Position numbers and translations under genes: made by a program
Notes under the pieces: model-generated
Database searches by the model: none
Told to the model about the DNA's origin: nothing
The model's input: the letters and a program-made list of their open reading frames with translations, nothing else
Shown: positions 19,501-26,931 of the stretch, piece by piece
Layout of the letters: each line of letters opens with the position of its first letter
Position numbering within the stretch: the stretch's first letter is position 1
Assembly (NCBI RefSeq): GCF_009674675.1
Contig: NZ_WKJC01000001.1
Coordinates: 1,495,031 to 1,559,030, forward strand
Length of the DNA stretch: 64,000 nt
Source of the DNA: Kangiella sp. HZ709
GTDB taxonomy: Bacteria > Pseudomonadota > Gammaproteobacteria > Enterobacterales > Kangiellaceae
Reading direction: 5' to 3'

Positions 19501-19792
19501 ACGCCATAGAGTTGGTGATATTTTTTGCTTCACCTCCAGCTATAGGCATAGTGTATATGTCACCTAATAAATCGAAAACCAAAGTTTTACCATCAGGACT
19601 CACATCTAAATTCATCCAAGTGCCTTCGGTCACTTTTATATCTGCAAAATATGCTTTGCCAGGAGCTTTATTCACATCCCAAGCAACATCTTTTTTAGAG
19701 TCTTTATCGGATTTATCGCTGTTTTCAGCAGCATAAGCCACACTAGCCAGCGATAAACTAACTAATGCAGAAATAAAAACGGTCTTTTTCAT
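16568..19792 (-). CDS. Secreted TolB-like beta-propeller / amidohydrolase fusion
   Basis: A 1074-residue exported protein. After a signal peptide (MKKTVFISALVSLSLASVAYA) come many PD40/TolB-type propeller blades (about 45-640) with repeated SPDGK/WTPDSK motifs, then an amidohydrolase domain (about 665-1060). The metal site is marked by VDFHWHG (HxH), VKSYNQP (possible bridging Lys), EHSLP and GAHGQ, and the domain closes GKLADIVVLDADPL. Such proteins are thought to act on imide or peptide-like substrates in the periplasm, but the substrate is not known. It is monocistronic with its own upstream region. Confidence 0.92.
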   Translation of the reverse strand: MKKTVFISALVSLSLASVAYAAENSDKSDKDSKKDVAWDVNKAPGKAYFADIKVTEGTWMNLDVSPDGKTLVFDLLGDIYTMPIAGGEAKNITNSMAWDMQPRFSPDGSQLSYTSDQGGGDNIWIMDTDGSDSYQVTKEKFRLLNNAVWSPDGNYLAARKHFTGTRSLGAGEIWLYHKSGGNGIKLNKRPNEQKDLGEPAFTPDGQYVLFSRDSTPGRYFEYSKNSNEQIYEVFAIDRNTGDIETWISGQGGAVRPTVSPDGKFIAFVRRIREKSTLYLQDRESGAEFPIYKGLERDMQETWAIHGVYPNFAWTPDSKNIVFWAKGKIHKIDIDSKDVAEIPFSVTDKREMREAITINQEAAPADFNAKMLRWMQVSPNGKTAIFQALGYIYKVNLPDGKPQRITNQSDHFEYYPRFSPNGGSIIYTTWNDKDLGSVKIHSLFDGRQRVISQKPGHYVNPSLSADGKIAVFQAISGGYLTSPLYSKETGIIKVDLKARQQDRISKSGAKPFFNKDSDRIFYSQSKVDGEVHSQKLMSMDLSGNDKREHYIGQWISDYAISPDQQWLAFNQRYQVYVTPFVAGGKAISTGPNAANLPVKRFSEFSGANLSWSGDSRSLNWSMGPNLYQQKLDTKFAFLNANGEVPEASKATVTEIELAAKAEVPSGLIALKGAKIITMKGDEVITDGTVMIENNRIKAIGKSSEISVPSSAQTFDVKGKTIIPGLVDFHWHGPYANNQMQPQTNWNALASLAFGVTTTHNPSASTEAVFSASEMQKTGQIVAPRLFSTGTILYGANHYITADVNNLKDATGHLERMKSVGAFSVKSYNQPRRDQRQQVLEAARQTGLLVVPEGGSLFQHNMTMVVDGHTTIEHSLPVANIYGDVKQLMGQANTAYVPTMGVSYGGISGERYWYEKTDVWKHPILSRFVPRQILEARSVRRYKAPEEDYNHVNVARGAAQLQDEGVKVLMGAHGQREGLAAHWEMWMFEQGGMTAMEALRTATIDGAKVLGMAEDLGSLEVGKLADIVVLDADPLANLRNSDQVHMVMINGNLYEAATMNQLAPQKQERPKLYFED

Positions 19793-19975
19793 AATTGGCC
19801 CAATAGTTTGATTTATCTATATTTAATAGCGGTTTAACTTAACTCATAAATATAGAGCTTATAAGTACAATTGGCAAAAAGATTGAAGTGATTTTAGTGG
19901 GAAAATGTAAGAAAAGGTTACTTAAATGAAAAATGACACAAGATGTTATCATCTCTTACGTCGTCTGCTTGCTAA

Positions 19976-20170
19976 TCAAAAGCATTCATAGCCATCTATT
20001 GTGACTTTTTTTACTTTGCCTTTGCCGCAGTCTTTAAGAACCAACCCGGCGTTTTCCTGAACTTTCTCAAAATCAGATCGCTTGTCTTTTTCAATAACAG
20101 GGTTTATCTCACAGCCAGTAAAAATAAAAACACTTGCAAGTATTAGTAAGCACTTTAGGAAACTATTCAT
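19976..20170 (-). CDS. Small lipoprotein, unknown
   Basis: A 64-residue protein with a short basic N-terminus, a hydrophobic stretch and a lipobox ending FTGC, so it should be lipidated at Cys20 and kept in the envelope. The mature part is charged and carries two further Cys (DCGKG and YECF) that could form a disulfide. A TTGAGGATAAAGTA leader just before the ATG gives a good ribosome-binding site. No family recognised. Confidence 0.7.
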   Translation of the reverse strand: MNSFLKCLLILASVFIFTGCEINPVIEKDKRSDFEKVQENAGLVLKDCGKGKVKKVTIDGYECF

Positions 20171-20301
20171 TACTTTATCCTCAATTATTATGGTAGTTTA
20201 AGGATAAATAAAAGTACCGTTTTGCTCTATGGATATTACTTAAAGAAAGGTAAAGCTATCTTTTTGGGGGCTTTATTTAATGGCTTTAATTTTAACGAGC
20301 C

Positions 20302-20616
20302 TTACTTAAGCTTAGATTCTAAAATAATAAACTCCAAAACCATTTCGAGTTCTTGGTCACTACAATCAAAACAAGCCCCTTTAGCCGGCATACTATTATA
20401 ACCTTGCTTTAAGTTTTCCAATAACTGAGCTTTACCTTTCGACAATCTAAGACTCCAAGCCTTATCATCGCCTAAAACAGGCGCTCCTCCATGGCCACGA
20501 TCATGGCAGCTGACACAAGACTGATAGTAAATAGCCTGTCCATCTCGTACGACTTGCGGATTGTCACATCCAATTAACAATATCAGACTAAAAAAAATAA
20601 CTACACTAATCTTCAT
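20302..20616 (-). CDS. Lipoprotein c5-type cytochrome c
   Basis: A small monohaem cytochrome of 104 residues with a lipobox (LLIGC), so membrane-anchored on the periplasmic side. The haem motif is CVSCH; the distal Met ligand lies in NSMPAKG. A further Cys pair, CFDC, directly follows, as in cytochrome c5. It is likely an electron carrier to a terminal oxidase, though its partners are not visible. It is separated by a terminator from the related soluble cytochrome gene upstream. Confidence 0.9.
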   Translation of the reverse strand: MKISVVIFFSLILLIGCDNPQVVRDGQAIYYQSCVSCHDRGHGGAPVLGDDKAWSLRLSKGKAQLLENLKQGYNSMPAKGACFDCSDQELEMVLEFIILESKLK

Positions 20617-20645
20617 AACTCTCTATCTATAAAAATATCAGGCAT

Positions 20646-20678
20646 AAAAAAACCGATGAATTCGACTGAAATCATCGG
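20646..20678 (-). terminator. Intrinsic terminator after cytochrome c5 gene
   Basis: On the minus strand CCGATGA and TCATCGG form a 7-bp stem with a 12-nt loop, followed directly by seven T. It separates the two cytochrome genes. Confidence 0.8.
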
Positions 20679-20697
20679 CTTGCTATCTATAAAATAC

Positions 20698-21135
20698 TTA
20701 TTTGCTATTGGCTAAAATATAGTCAACAGTCTTTTTAATATCGTCTTCAGAGCAGTCACTACAAGTACCCATTGCCGGCATCGCACCCACACCATTAATT
20801 GCTTCTGCATAAATATGCTCAAGACCTTCAGTCATTCTATCCGACCATGCAGCAACATCACCCATCTTAGGCGCGCCGGCAATACCAGCATTATGACAAG
20901 CCGAACAATAGGTGTTGTAAATATCTTCACCAGAACGAGGGCCGGCTGGTTTTGGAGGCTTTGGCAATTCGTTTGCTACCTGAGGGATCTTGTCGCCTTT
21001 AACGTATACCTTATGCGCAGGTTTAATACGCTCATCGGTGCTTTTCTTGCTTAAATGGGTTGCCAAAGCTTCGCCAGCAAAGGCCGCCATAACAACACTA
21101 ATGGAAAATACTGCAACAGTTTTGATTAACTTCAT
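20698..21135 (-). CDS. Cytochrome c5 family protein
   Basis: A periplasmic monohaem cytochrome c of 145 residues. The start MKLIKTVAVFSISVVM was chosen because an AGAGAG ribosome-binding site precedes it and it begins a clean signal peptide ending near GEALA. After a proline-rich linker the haem motif is CSACH, the distal Met is in GAMPAMG, and a second pair CSDC follows, the arrangement of cytochrome c5. It resembles the adjacent lipoprotein cytochrome closely enough to suggest duplication. Confidence 0.93.
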   Translation of the reverse strand: MKLIKTVAVFSISVVMAAFAGEALATHLSKKSTDERIKPAHKVYVKGDKIPQVANELPKPPKPAGPRSGEDIYNTYCSACHNAGIAGAPKMGDVAAWSDRMTEGLEHIYAEAINGVGAMPAMGTCSDCSEDDIKKTVDYILANSK

Positions 21136-21323
21136 TTCTGATCTCTCTATAGCTTCATAGCTAAGTCGATGAATACTTAACTTCATATCTTTAACTCGGC
21201 GAGGATTATACCTTTATTTAACAAGGGATTAAATAGTCAAACCCGCCAGATATTAGATTTAGCCATACCTTTTTTTACCGTTTTAAGGCAAACTGAAGCT
21301 CAAGCTGCCAACTAACTCCAACT

Positions 21324-21785
21324 ATGGGCTTTCTAAAACAAGCTGCTCTGTCCGCTATTAGCGAATTAATGATCAATAAGATCCCATTCAATCGCCATAT
21401 TGGCCTTAAATTCCATAGTATTAGCGATGAAGAGAGCATTATCCAATTCGATATGAAACCCGAGCTGGTCGGAAATTATTTCCATGGAATATTACATGGT
21501 GGCGTTATCTCAGCATCACTCGATATGGTGGGTGGCATCATGGCGGCTGTAGGCGTTTTAAATGATAATCCAGCCACTCATCTGAACAAATTAAAAGAAA
21601 AGCTAACAAAACTCAGTACCATCGATATGCGGGTCGATTATTTACGACCTGGCAAAGGTGAAGCCTTTTATGCCAAAGCGCGGTTACTCAGAACCGGCGC
21701 AAAAATTGCAGTAGTCAGAATGGAGTTAGTCAATGAACAAGAGCTGCAAATCGCAGTAGCCACCGGAACCTATATGGTTGGATAG
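21324..21785 (+). CDS. Hotdog-fold thioesterase, PaaI-like
   Basis: A 153-residue acyl-CoA thioesterase-type protein. The hotdog signature is visible as YFHGILHGGVISASLDMVGG, with the HGG motif and the Asp of the central helix in place, and later TIDMRVDYLRPGKGEAFYA. The acyl substrate is unknown. It is followed after 36 nt by rarD on the same strand and may be co-transcribed with it. Confidence 0.85.
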   Translation: MGFLKQAALSAISELMINKIPFNRHIGLKFHSISDEESIIQFDMKPELVGNYFHGILHGGVISASLDMVGGIMAAVGVLNDNPATHLNKLKEKLTKLSTIDMRVDYLRPGKGEAFYAKARLLRTGAKIAVVRMELVNEQELQIAVATGTYMVG

Positions 21786-21821
21786 CACCGCAATTTATAA
21801 AACAATTGGTAGGAATACATA

Positions 21822-22715
21822 GTGTCTCAGCAAAATTCTGATTTAAAAGCAGGCTACCTTTACGCCATCTTAGCCTTTTTAATTTGGGGGCTAGCACCCA
21901 TCTATTTCAAAGCCTTAGGTGATACTTCGGCGCTTGAAATATTAGCTCACCGTATAGCTTGGTCTGTACCAGTAATTATCATCATCATGCTTGCTATCAA
22001 AAGACCATTTCCGAAAAGCATCTGGCAAGACAAAAAAACGCTAATCACCTTATTCATAACAGCAACATTAATTTCAAGTAATTGGCTAATTTTTACTTGG
22101 GCGGTCGTAAATGATCGAGTTTTGGATACCAGCCTCGGTTATTTTATAAATCCGCTGCTTACAGTGGCACTGGGTATACTGGTCCTTCGCGAAAAATTAG
22201 ATGGCTGGAAAATCGCAGCATTAATTCTTGCCAGTCTTGGCGTTGCCTATCGGATTGTAATCCTAGGAGGAGTGCCATGGATCAGTTTAAGTTTAGCTAC
22301 CACTTTTGCGATTTATGGTTTGCTCCGAAAGCAAGTCAATATTGGTCCGCTACAAGGTCTATTAGTCGAAACTTTAATAGTATTACCAGTAACTGCAGGC
22401 TATATTTTTTATCTTCTCTGGAATGGATTCGGTGCTTTTATGCAAGGCAACTTGACTCTTGATTGGTTACTCATTGCTGGTGGCGTCATCACCACAGTAC
22501 CGCTCGCGCTTTTTGCTGCTGGCGCACGTATACTTCCGCTAAATACTATTGGCTTTATTCAATATTTAGCACCCACTTTGACCTTCTTTTTAGCGGTATT
22601 TGCCTTTAACGAACCCTTTAATCAGGATTTATTAATTAGTTTTAGTTTTATTTGGCTTGGCTTAGTAGTGTATAGCTTTGGTAATTTCAAACAATCAAAA
22701 CGTCTAACCAGATGA
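21822..22715 (+). CDS. rarD: EamA-family transporter RarD
   Basis: A drug/metabolite-transporter superfamily permease of 297 residues with about ten transmembrane helices, of the RarD type (historically linked to chloramphenicol resistance in Pseudomonas; substrate uncertain). Family marks are YAILAFLIWGLAPIYFKAL, AHRIAWSVP, NWLIFTWAV, TSLGYFINPL and FIQYLAPTLTF. Translation begins at GTG after TAGGAATACATA. Its end nearly meets the convergent protease gene. Confidence 0.92.
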   Translation: MSQQNSDLKAGYLYAILAFLIWGLAPIYFKALGDTSALEILAHRIAWSVPVIIIIMLAIKRPFPKSIWQDKKTLITLFITATLISSNWLIFTWAVVNDRVLDTSLGYFINPLLTVALGILVLREKLDGWKIAALILASLGVAYRIVILGGVPWISLSLATTFAIYGLLRKQVNIGPLQGLLVETLIVLPVTAGYIFYLLWNGFGAFMQGNLTLDWLLIAGGVITTVPLALFAAGARILPLNTIGFIQYLAPTLTFFLAVFAFNEPFNQDLLISFSFIWLGLVVYSFGNFKQSKRLTR

Positions 22716-22721
22716 CTAGGT

Positions 22722-23978
22722 TTATAGTTGTATTCCACCAACTTTTATCACGCCGTTTTTATCGTGCTCGCGATCGAAGACGCAAAAATAATCACTAATT
22801 AATGGTAATCCGAGAATTGACTTGTTGGGAATATTGGCAACTTCTTGCATGATCATAAACCAAGCTCGATCTTTTTCTAAGGCATTTAACTGCCAGTAAT
22901 GTTCAGGCTTACATGTCAGCTTTGTAACATCATTAGCGTGTTCACCTTGGAAATGGAAATGAATATCAGGCCACTTCGATAAATCTAAATCTGCTGGCTT
23001 ATAACTACTACCTGTTTTATAAGCATTATCTGAGGCTTCTATTTGCTGTATAAAATCAACACTTATTTCGAGCAACTGATCCATTAATTCTTGATATAAA
23101 TTTTCTTGCAACACCAAAAAACTGGAGCCGCAGTCTACAATAGAATTAGAATATTTGGCAGATTTTTTATAAGGGTCATCAACCGGTTTAATAAGATCAT
23201 TGTCCGCAATACTGATACCTAATAAGTTAGTGTTATAATAAGCATCATGCACTACATCTATAACTTGTAATTTACCGTTATAGAGCTCTTTATGCTCTTC
23301 GCCTGAACCTAAAATCAACCACCCTTGATTTAACGGGTCTGCCTCTAATTCATCTGACTTAAGATGGTCTTCTTTTACATGCATTAAAGAACGCTTTACA
23401 TATATAGAAAATTTATCACGACAAATTTTATGCTCTTCTAATTCTGTAAAAAATGCCTTAGGCTTTATCCAGTCGTAATTTTTTAAGAATTTTTTAAACG
23501 TTCTAACTGAAGATTTATTTTCCTCGATAATAAAAGGCCAAGGAAAAGTTTGATTTGATTCATAATGACGTTCTGCAAAATAATCACTTAAATCATAAGC
23601 TCTATTTAGTTGTCTATAAGCTAAACCTAATATACCATCAGCCCCATGAAAGTTATCTTGCTGCTCCGATTTGATAATAGCAATATGACCATCTTTCAAA
23701 GTCATTTTTTTACTGTGACTTTGGAACTGTAGATGAGTCTCGACTAAAGGGCCGGCCCAGCCTCCCGAGCCATAAGTTATACATTGTGCATAAGAAGTAG
23801 GGTGCAAATAAAAATCATCTTCTGGTTTATATTTATTAGTTTCTACCGCAATGGTGCTACTACCCGTATCCAATAGCAATTTTACTTTATCTTGATTACA
23901 ACCTATCTCCATTTCCACACAGTATCCACCTTTAGCAGCAACAATGTTGATCGGTAATTTTAGTGTTTTCGATGGCAT
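22722..23978 (-). CDS. Pepsin-like aspartic protease (family A1), cytoplasmic
   Basis: A 418-residue protein with a two-lobed pepsin layout, uncommon in bacteria. The first catalytic motif is LLLDTGSS (Asp37), the flap is ITYGSGGWAG with Tyr69, the pepsin hallmark DGILGLAY lies at 114-121, and the second catalytic motif is IVDCGSS (Asp282). The second motif has Cys where pepsins have Ser or Thr. There is no signal peptide or propeptide, like the Shewanella shewasins, so a cytoplasmic enzyme is expected. It is a lone gene between rarD and a strong terminator; function unknown. Confidence 0.88.
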   Translation of the reverse strand: MPSKTLKLPINIVAAKGGYCVEMEIGCNQDKVKLLLDTGSSTIAVETNKYKPEDDFYLHPTSYAQCITYGSGGWAGPLVETHLQFQSHSKKMTLKDGHIAIIKSEQQDNFHGADGILGLAYRQLNRAYDLSDYFAERHYESNQTFPWPFIIEENKSSVRTFKKFLKNYDWIKPKAFFTELEEHKICRDKFSIYVKRSLMHVKEDHLKSDELEADPLNQGWLILGSGEEHKELYNGKLQVIDVVHDAYYNTNLLGISIADNDLIKPVDDPYKKSAKYSNSIVDCGSSFLVLQENLYQELMDQLLEISVDFIQQIEASDNAYKTGSSYKPADLDLSKWPDIHFHFQGEHANDVTKLTCKPEHYWQLNALEKDRAWFMIMQEVANIPNKSILGLPLISDYFCVFDREHDKNGVIKVGGIQL

Positions 23979-23991
23979 ATTGATGATTGTA

Positions 23992-24031
23992 AAAGAAACG
24001 GGTGCGCTAAGAATAGCGCACCCGTTTCTTT
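23992..24031 (-). terminator. Strong intrinsic terminator after the TonB receptor gene
   Basis: AGAAACGGGTGCGCTA and its exact complement form a 16-bp stem with a 4-nt loop, extended by flanking A/T pairs. On the minus strand a short T run follows. It lies between the TonB receptor stop and the pepsin-like gene start. Confidence 0.85.
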
Positions 24032-24056
24032 AGGAAAAGTAATTTATTTTAACAAA

Positions 24057-26417
24057 TTAAAACGTTAATCTAAATCCAGCTGTAACGGAACGACCAGGTC
24101 TTGGCGCTCTATCTTTCAAGAAAGAAGCATGATCACGAATTTCTTCATCCAATAAATTTTGCGCTCTTAAGAATAATAACCCTTCAGAGCTTTCAAAAGT
24201 TAATCCGTAACCTAAGGTGAGATTTAATAAATCATAACCATCAGTTTGTAGCTCTTCTTCAGCTACTTTGTCTTGCTTTGCGACGTTAACTGATTTTAAC
24301 TCTGCTGAGAAGTCACCAAACTCGTAACCTAACGAGACACCTAATCTTCTTGCAGGTTGGCGTGGAATATAGGCGCCACTCGCATTGTTAAATTCTGCGT
24401 GCGTATAATCACCAAAAGCTCCTAACTGCCAATAGCCATAGTCGCCTTCTGCAAAAGTCCATAATACTTCAGCTTCCAGACCTTCAAAGATAACATCTTG
24501 CTGAGCATACATTAATAAAGGTAACTCTTCATGATCGTGCTCTTCTTCACCAGCATGGTCTTCTTCAATGTGCTCTAAGAAAATAAAGTTATTCACTCGG
24601 TTATTAAAAATTGCTATAGATCCAGATAAATTATCACTGTTATAACGTAAACCAATATCAAAATTATTAGCGGTCTCTTTATCTAAATTAGGATCTCCAA
24701 CTTCTACAGTTAAAGTCGCTAAATGCTCAACATAAGTATCTTCTGTATTGCCTGCATTTGATAGTAGCTCTTCATTTTGAGGTAAACGTTGTGCTCTAGC
24801 AAAGTTAATGGGCATTGACCAATTTTCATTGATATGCCAAACAGCACCGGCAGCGAAACTAAATGCAGAGTCCTCACGAGAACCAAAAATACCAGCATCT
24901 ATCTCTTGGTGATCATAACGAGCACCTACTTCATAATGCCAATCGCCAATATCTTTTTCTTCCAACCAAAATATACCCAGTTTTTCTGTTTTGGTTTGCG
25001 GAATAAATGCTTCTTCACCTATGGCAGCAAAATCACTGTCACTATATTGCAAACCAAAAGCGCCTTGCCAACCAGACCAAGCTGAATGTACCAACTCAAC
25101 ACGCAGTTCATTCGAGTCGTTAATGAACACAGTACCGTCTTCTTCTCCTTCTAACTCTGTGTGCTGATAATCAGTATTGGTGTAACTAAATTTCAAAGCT
25201 TGGAAGCCTGCAAATGGGTCATTCCATTGGCCTTTCACATCCCATCGTTTTTGCTCAAGATCGAGGCGAATAATCTCTTCTTCCTCTTCTTCAGGAGCAC
25301 CGCCCATGGGATCTTCTTCTTCGTGACCATGAGCATGGCCTGGCAATCCGTAGTTACGTTCAAAGTCTGTATAAGAAACGCCCCAATAACCGTTATCAGT
25401 TATCCATGAAAAACCAAAACTTGCGCCCTGTGTATCCGTATCACTATTTTCAAGAAGACCGAAAGCTTCTTCATGCTCTTCTTCACTGTGGCCTTCCTCT
25501 TCTTCGGCTTCCTCTAATGCACGAAGTCGAGCAGATTCTGCATAACCTGGAATTTCAAAGGCGTCCGTCTGAGAATCAAGGAAATCTAAGTTAAAGGCAA
25601 GAGTCCCTCCCTCTAATTCAGCTCCTGTGGCTAACGTGCCAACAAAGGTTTTCTCACCTACTGCCGAATCACCTAAACGAACCTCTAAACCACCTTCGAA
25701 ACCTTCAGGTGCCTCTGTTGGAATTCTATTATCAACGACATTAACCGCACCGCCAACGGCTTCACCACCATAGATTAAAGTTGCCGGCCCTTTTAACACT
25801 TCAATACGTTTTGCTAATAATGGTTCTGCCGCAACCCAGTGGTCTGGACTCGCATTCGATGCGTCAGAAGTAGAAGTATTATTGCTTAATACGGTAACTC
25901 TATTCCCCTGTTGGCCGCGAATAACCGGTCGCCCAGCACCAATACCAAAACTTGATAAATTAACACCTGGGAGCTCGGCAATTGTTTCACCAATATTAGC
26001 GCCACGGTTTTTAACTAGTTCATCACCAGTAATAACTACTGAAGGCGATGCCATTTCTAAACTCGAATGCTCTAGAGGATTACCAGTTACCACAATAATA
26101 TTTGGATCATCTTCTACTTTTAAAGTAATTACAGAACCATCGTGACGAATTGATTTATTTATATGACCTAACTTTGCGGCTTCCACATCAATTACATAAC
26201 GTCCTTCTGCTAATGCATCGAAACTAAATTGACCATTGCTGTTAGTCATTACCTTTTTATTTAGTGCTCGAATATGAACTTCTGCGTTGGCAACTGGCTG
26301 ACCCTTGTCATCAACGATGGTACCACTTAGATTTTTTTCCGCCGCCACTGCCGCTTGGCTCAGTAGACCACTAATCACTAATGCTGTTAATGATTTTTTA
26401 AAATGTCTTGCTTTCAT
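24057..26417 (-). CDS. TonB-dependent receptor, ZnuD-like, probably for zinc
   Basis: An outer-membrane receptor of 786 residues. A signal peptide (to about residue 25) is followed by a carboxypeptidase-regulatory-like domain (LSGTIVDDKGQPVANAEVH, about 28-105), a plug domain (about 125-235; RPVIRGQQGNRVTVL and LKGPATLIYGGEAVGG) and a 22-strand-type barrel ending in GFRLTF. Three loops are packed with His and Glu: near 300-320 (EEEEGHSEEEHEE), near 365-390 (HAHGHEEED) and near 625-640 (EDHAGEEEHDHEE). Such loops mark ZnuD-type zinc receptors. The small secreted protein upstream is probably in the same unit. Confidence 0.9.
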   Translation of the reverse strand: MKARHFKKSLTALVISGLLSQAAVAAEKNLSGTIVDDKGQPVANAEVHIRALNKKVMTNSNGQFSFDALAEGRYVIDVEAAKLGHINKSIRHDGSVITLKVEDDPNIIVVTGNPLEHSSLEMASPSVVITGDELVKNRGANIGETIAELPGVNLSSFGIGAGRPVIRGQQGNRVTVLSNNTSTSDASNASPDHWVAAEPLLAKRIEVLKGPATLIYGGEAVGGAVNVVDNRIPTEAPEGFEGGLEVRLGDSAVGEKTFVGTLATGAELEGGTLAFNLDFLDSQTDAFEIPGYAESARLRALEEAEEEEGHSEEEHEEAFGLLENSDTDTQGASFGFSWITDNGYWGVSYTDFERNYGLPGHAHGHEEEDPMGGAPEEEEEEIIRLDLEQKRWDVKGQWNDPFAGFQALKFSYTNTDYQHTELEGEEDGTVFINDSNELRVELVHSAWSGWQGAFGLQYSDSDFAAIGEEAFIPQTKTEKLGIFWLEEKDIGDWHYEVGARYDHQEIDAGIFGSREDSAFSFAAGAVWHINENWSMPINFARAQRLPQNEELLSNAGNTEDTYVEHLATLTVEVGDPNLDKETANNFDIGLRYNSDNLSGSIAIFNNRVNNFIFLEHIEEDHAGEEEHDHEELPLLMYAQQDVIFEGLEAEVLWTFAEGDYGYWQLGAFGDYTHAEFNNASGAYIPRQPARRLGVSLGYEFGDFSAELKSVNVAKQDKVAEEELQTDGYDLLNLTLGYGLTFESSEGLLFLRAQNLLDEEIRDHASFLKDRAPRPGRSVTAGFRLTF

Positions 26418-26499
26418 AACTTAATTTCCTAAATATACATATAAATACAATAACTCTTTAAAAAGAATTACTGCCTTAACTGAGGTTAGATTTTATAAA

Positions 26500-26772
26500 T
26501 TAAGCAGAAGCAGGTGGCGCACGGCCATAAAAGGGCGAACAGGATAGTTGACTAGTGACAAGCTCTAAACTAAAAACCGTTTCTTTATAAACTCCATATG
26601 CAACTGTTGAAATCAATTCAATGGAGTTGGTATTAGCATCAGTACTCGGTTGGGAAATACAAACCGAACACTCTTCAATAGCCTGATGTGACGATAAACT
26701 ATGAGCAACAGGCATTAGCGCCAAACTCATAAGAGTTAGCACAATAAAGCTGTATTTCAGAAGTTTATTCAT
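26500..26772 (-). CDS. Small exported protein upstream of the TonB receptor, DUF2946-like
   Basis: A 90-residue protein with a signal peptide-like N-terminus (MNKLLKYSFIVLTLMSLALM), a CSVC pair and a C-terminal YGRAPPASA. The Cys pair and the closing RAPP motif are typical of small proteins found next to copper or zinc receptors (DUF2946-like); this resemblance is a pattern match only. The ATG is chosen over a TTG three codons earlier; no clear ribosome-binding site precedes either. It lies 82 nt ahead of the receptor gene on the same strand. Confidence 0.65.
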   Translation of the reverse strand: MNKLLKYSFIVLTLMSLALMPVAHSLSSHQAIEECSVCISQPSTDANTNSIELISTVAYGVYKETVFSLELVTSQLSCSPFYGRAPPASA

Positions 26773-26794
26773 TGCAGTCAATTTAATAATACTT

Positions 26795-26827
26795 AAGCCT
26801 ATAATAATAATGGAGCATGATAGGCTT
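26795..26827. promoter_or_regulatory. Inverted repeat upstream of the metal-receptor unit
   Basis: AAGCCTAT and ATAGGCTT are perfect 8-bp inverted arms separated by 17 bp, starting 22 bp ahead of the small exported protein gene. It could be an operator (for example for a zinc regulator) or a leader hairpin. It does not resemble the palindrome usually given for gammaproteobacterial Zur sites. Confidence 0.4.
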
Positions 26828-26931
26828 TACAACACTTATCCTGACGATATAACTTAAATATTTGTTACAAAACTTATTCAAAAGGGTTAGCATTAAACCA
26901 AGCATCACTAAATAGTAGCTGAGTTAGCACT

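Noticed and set aside
25260-25330. Simple-sequence TTC/TCC run as a DNA repeat element
   Set aside because: It is explained by Glu codons in the acidic loops of the TonB receptor.
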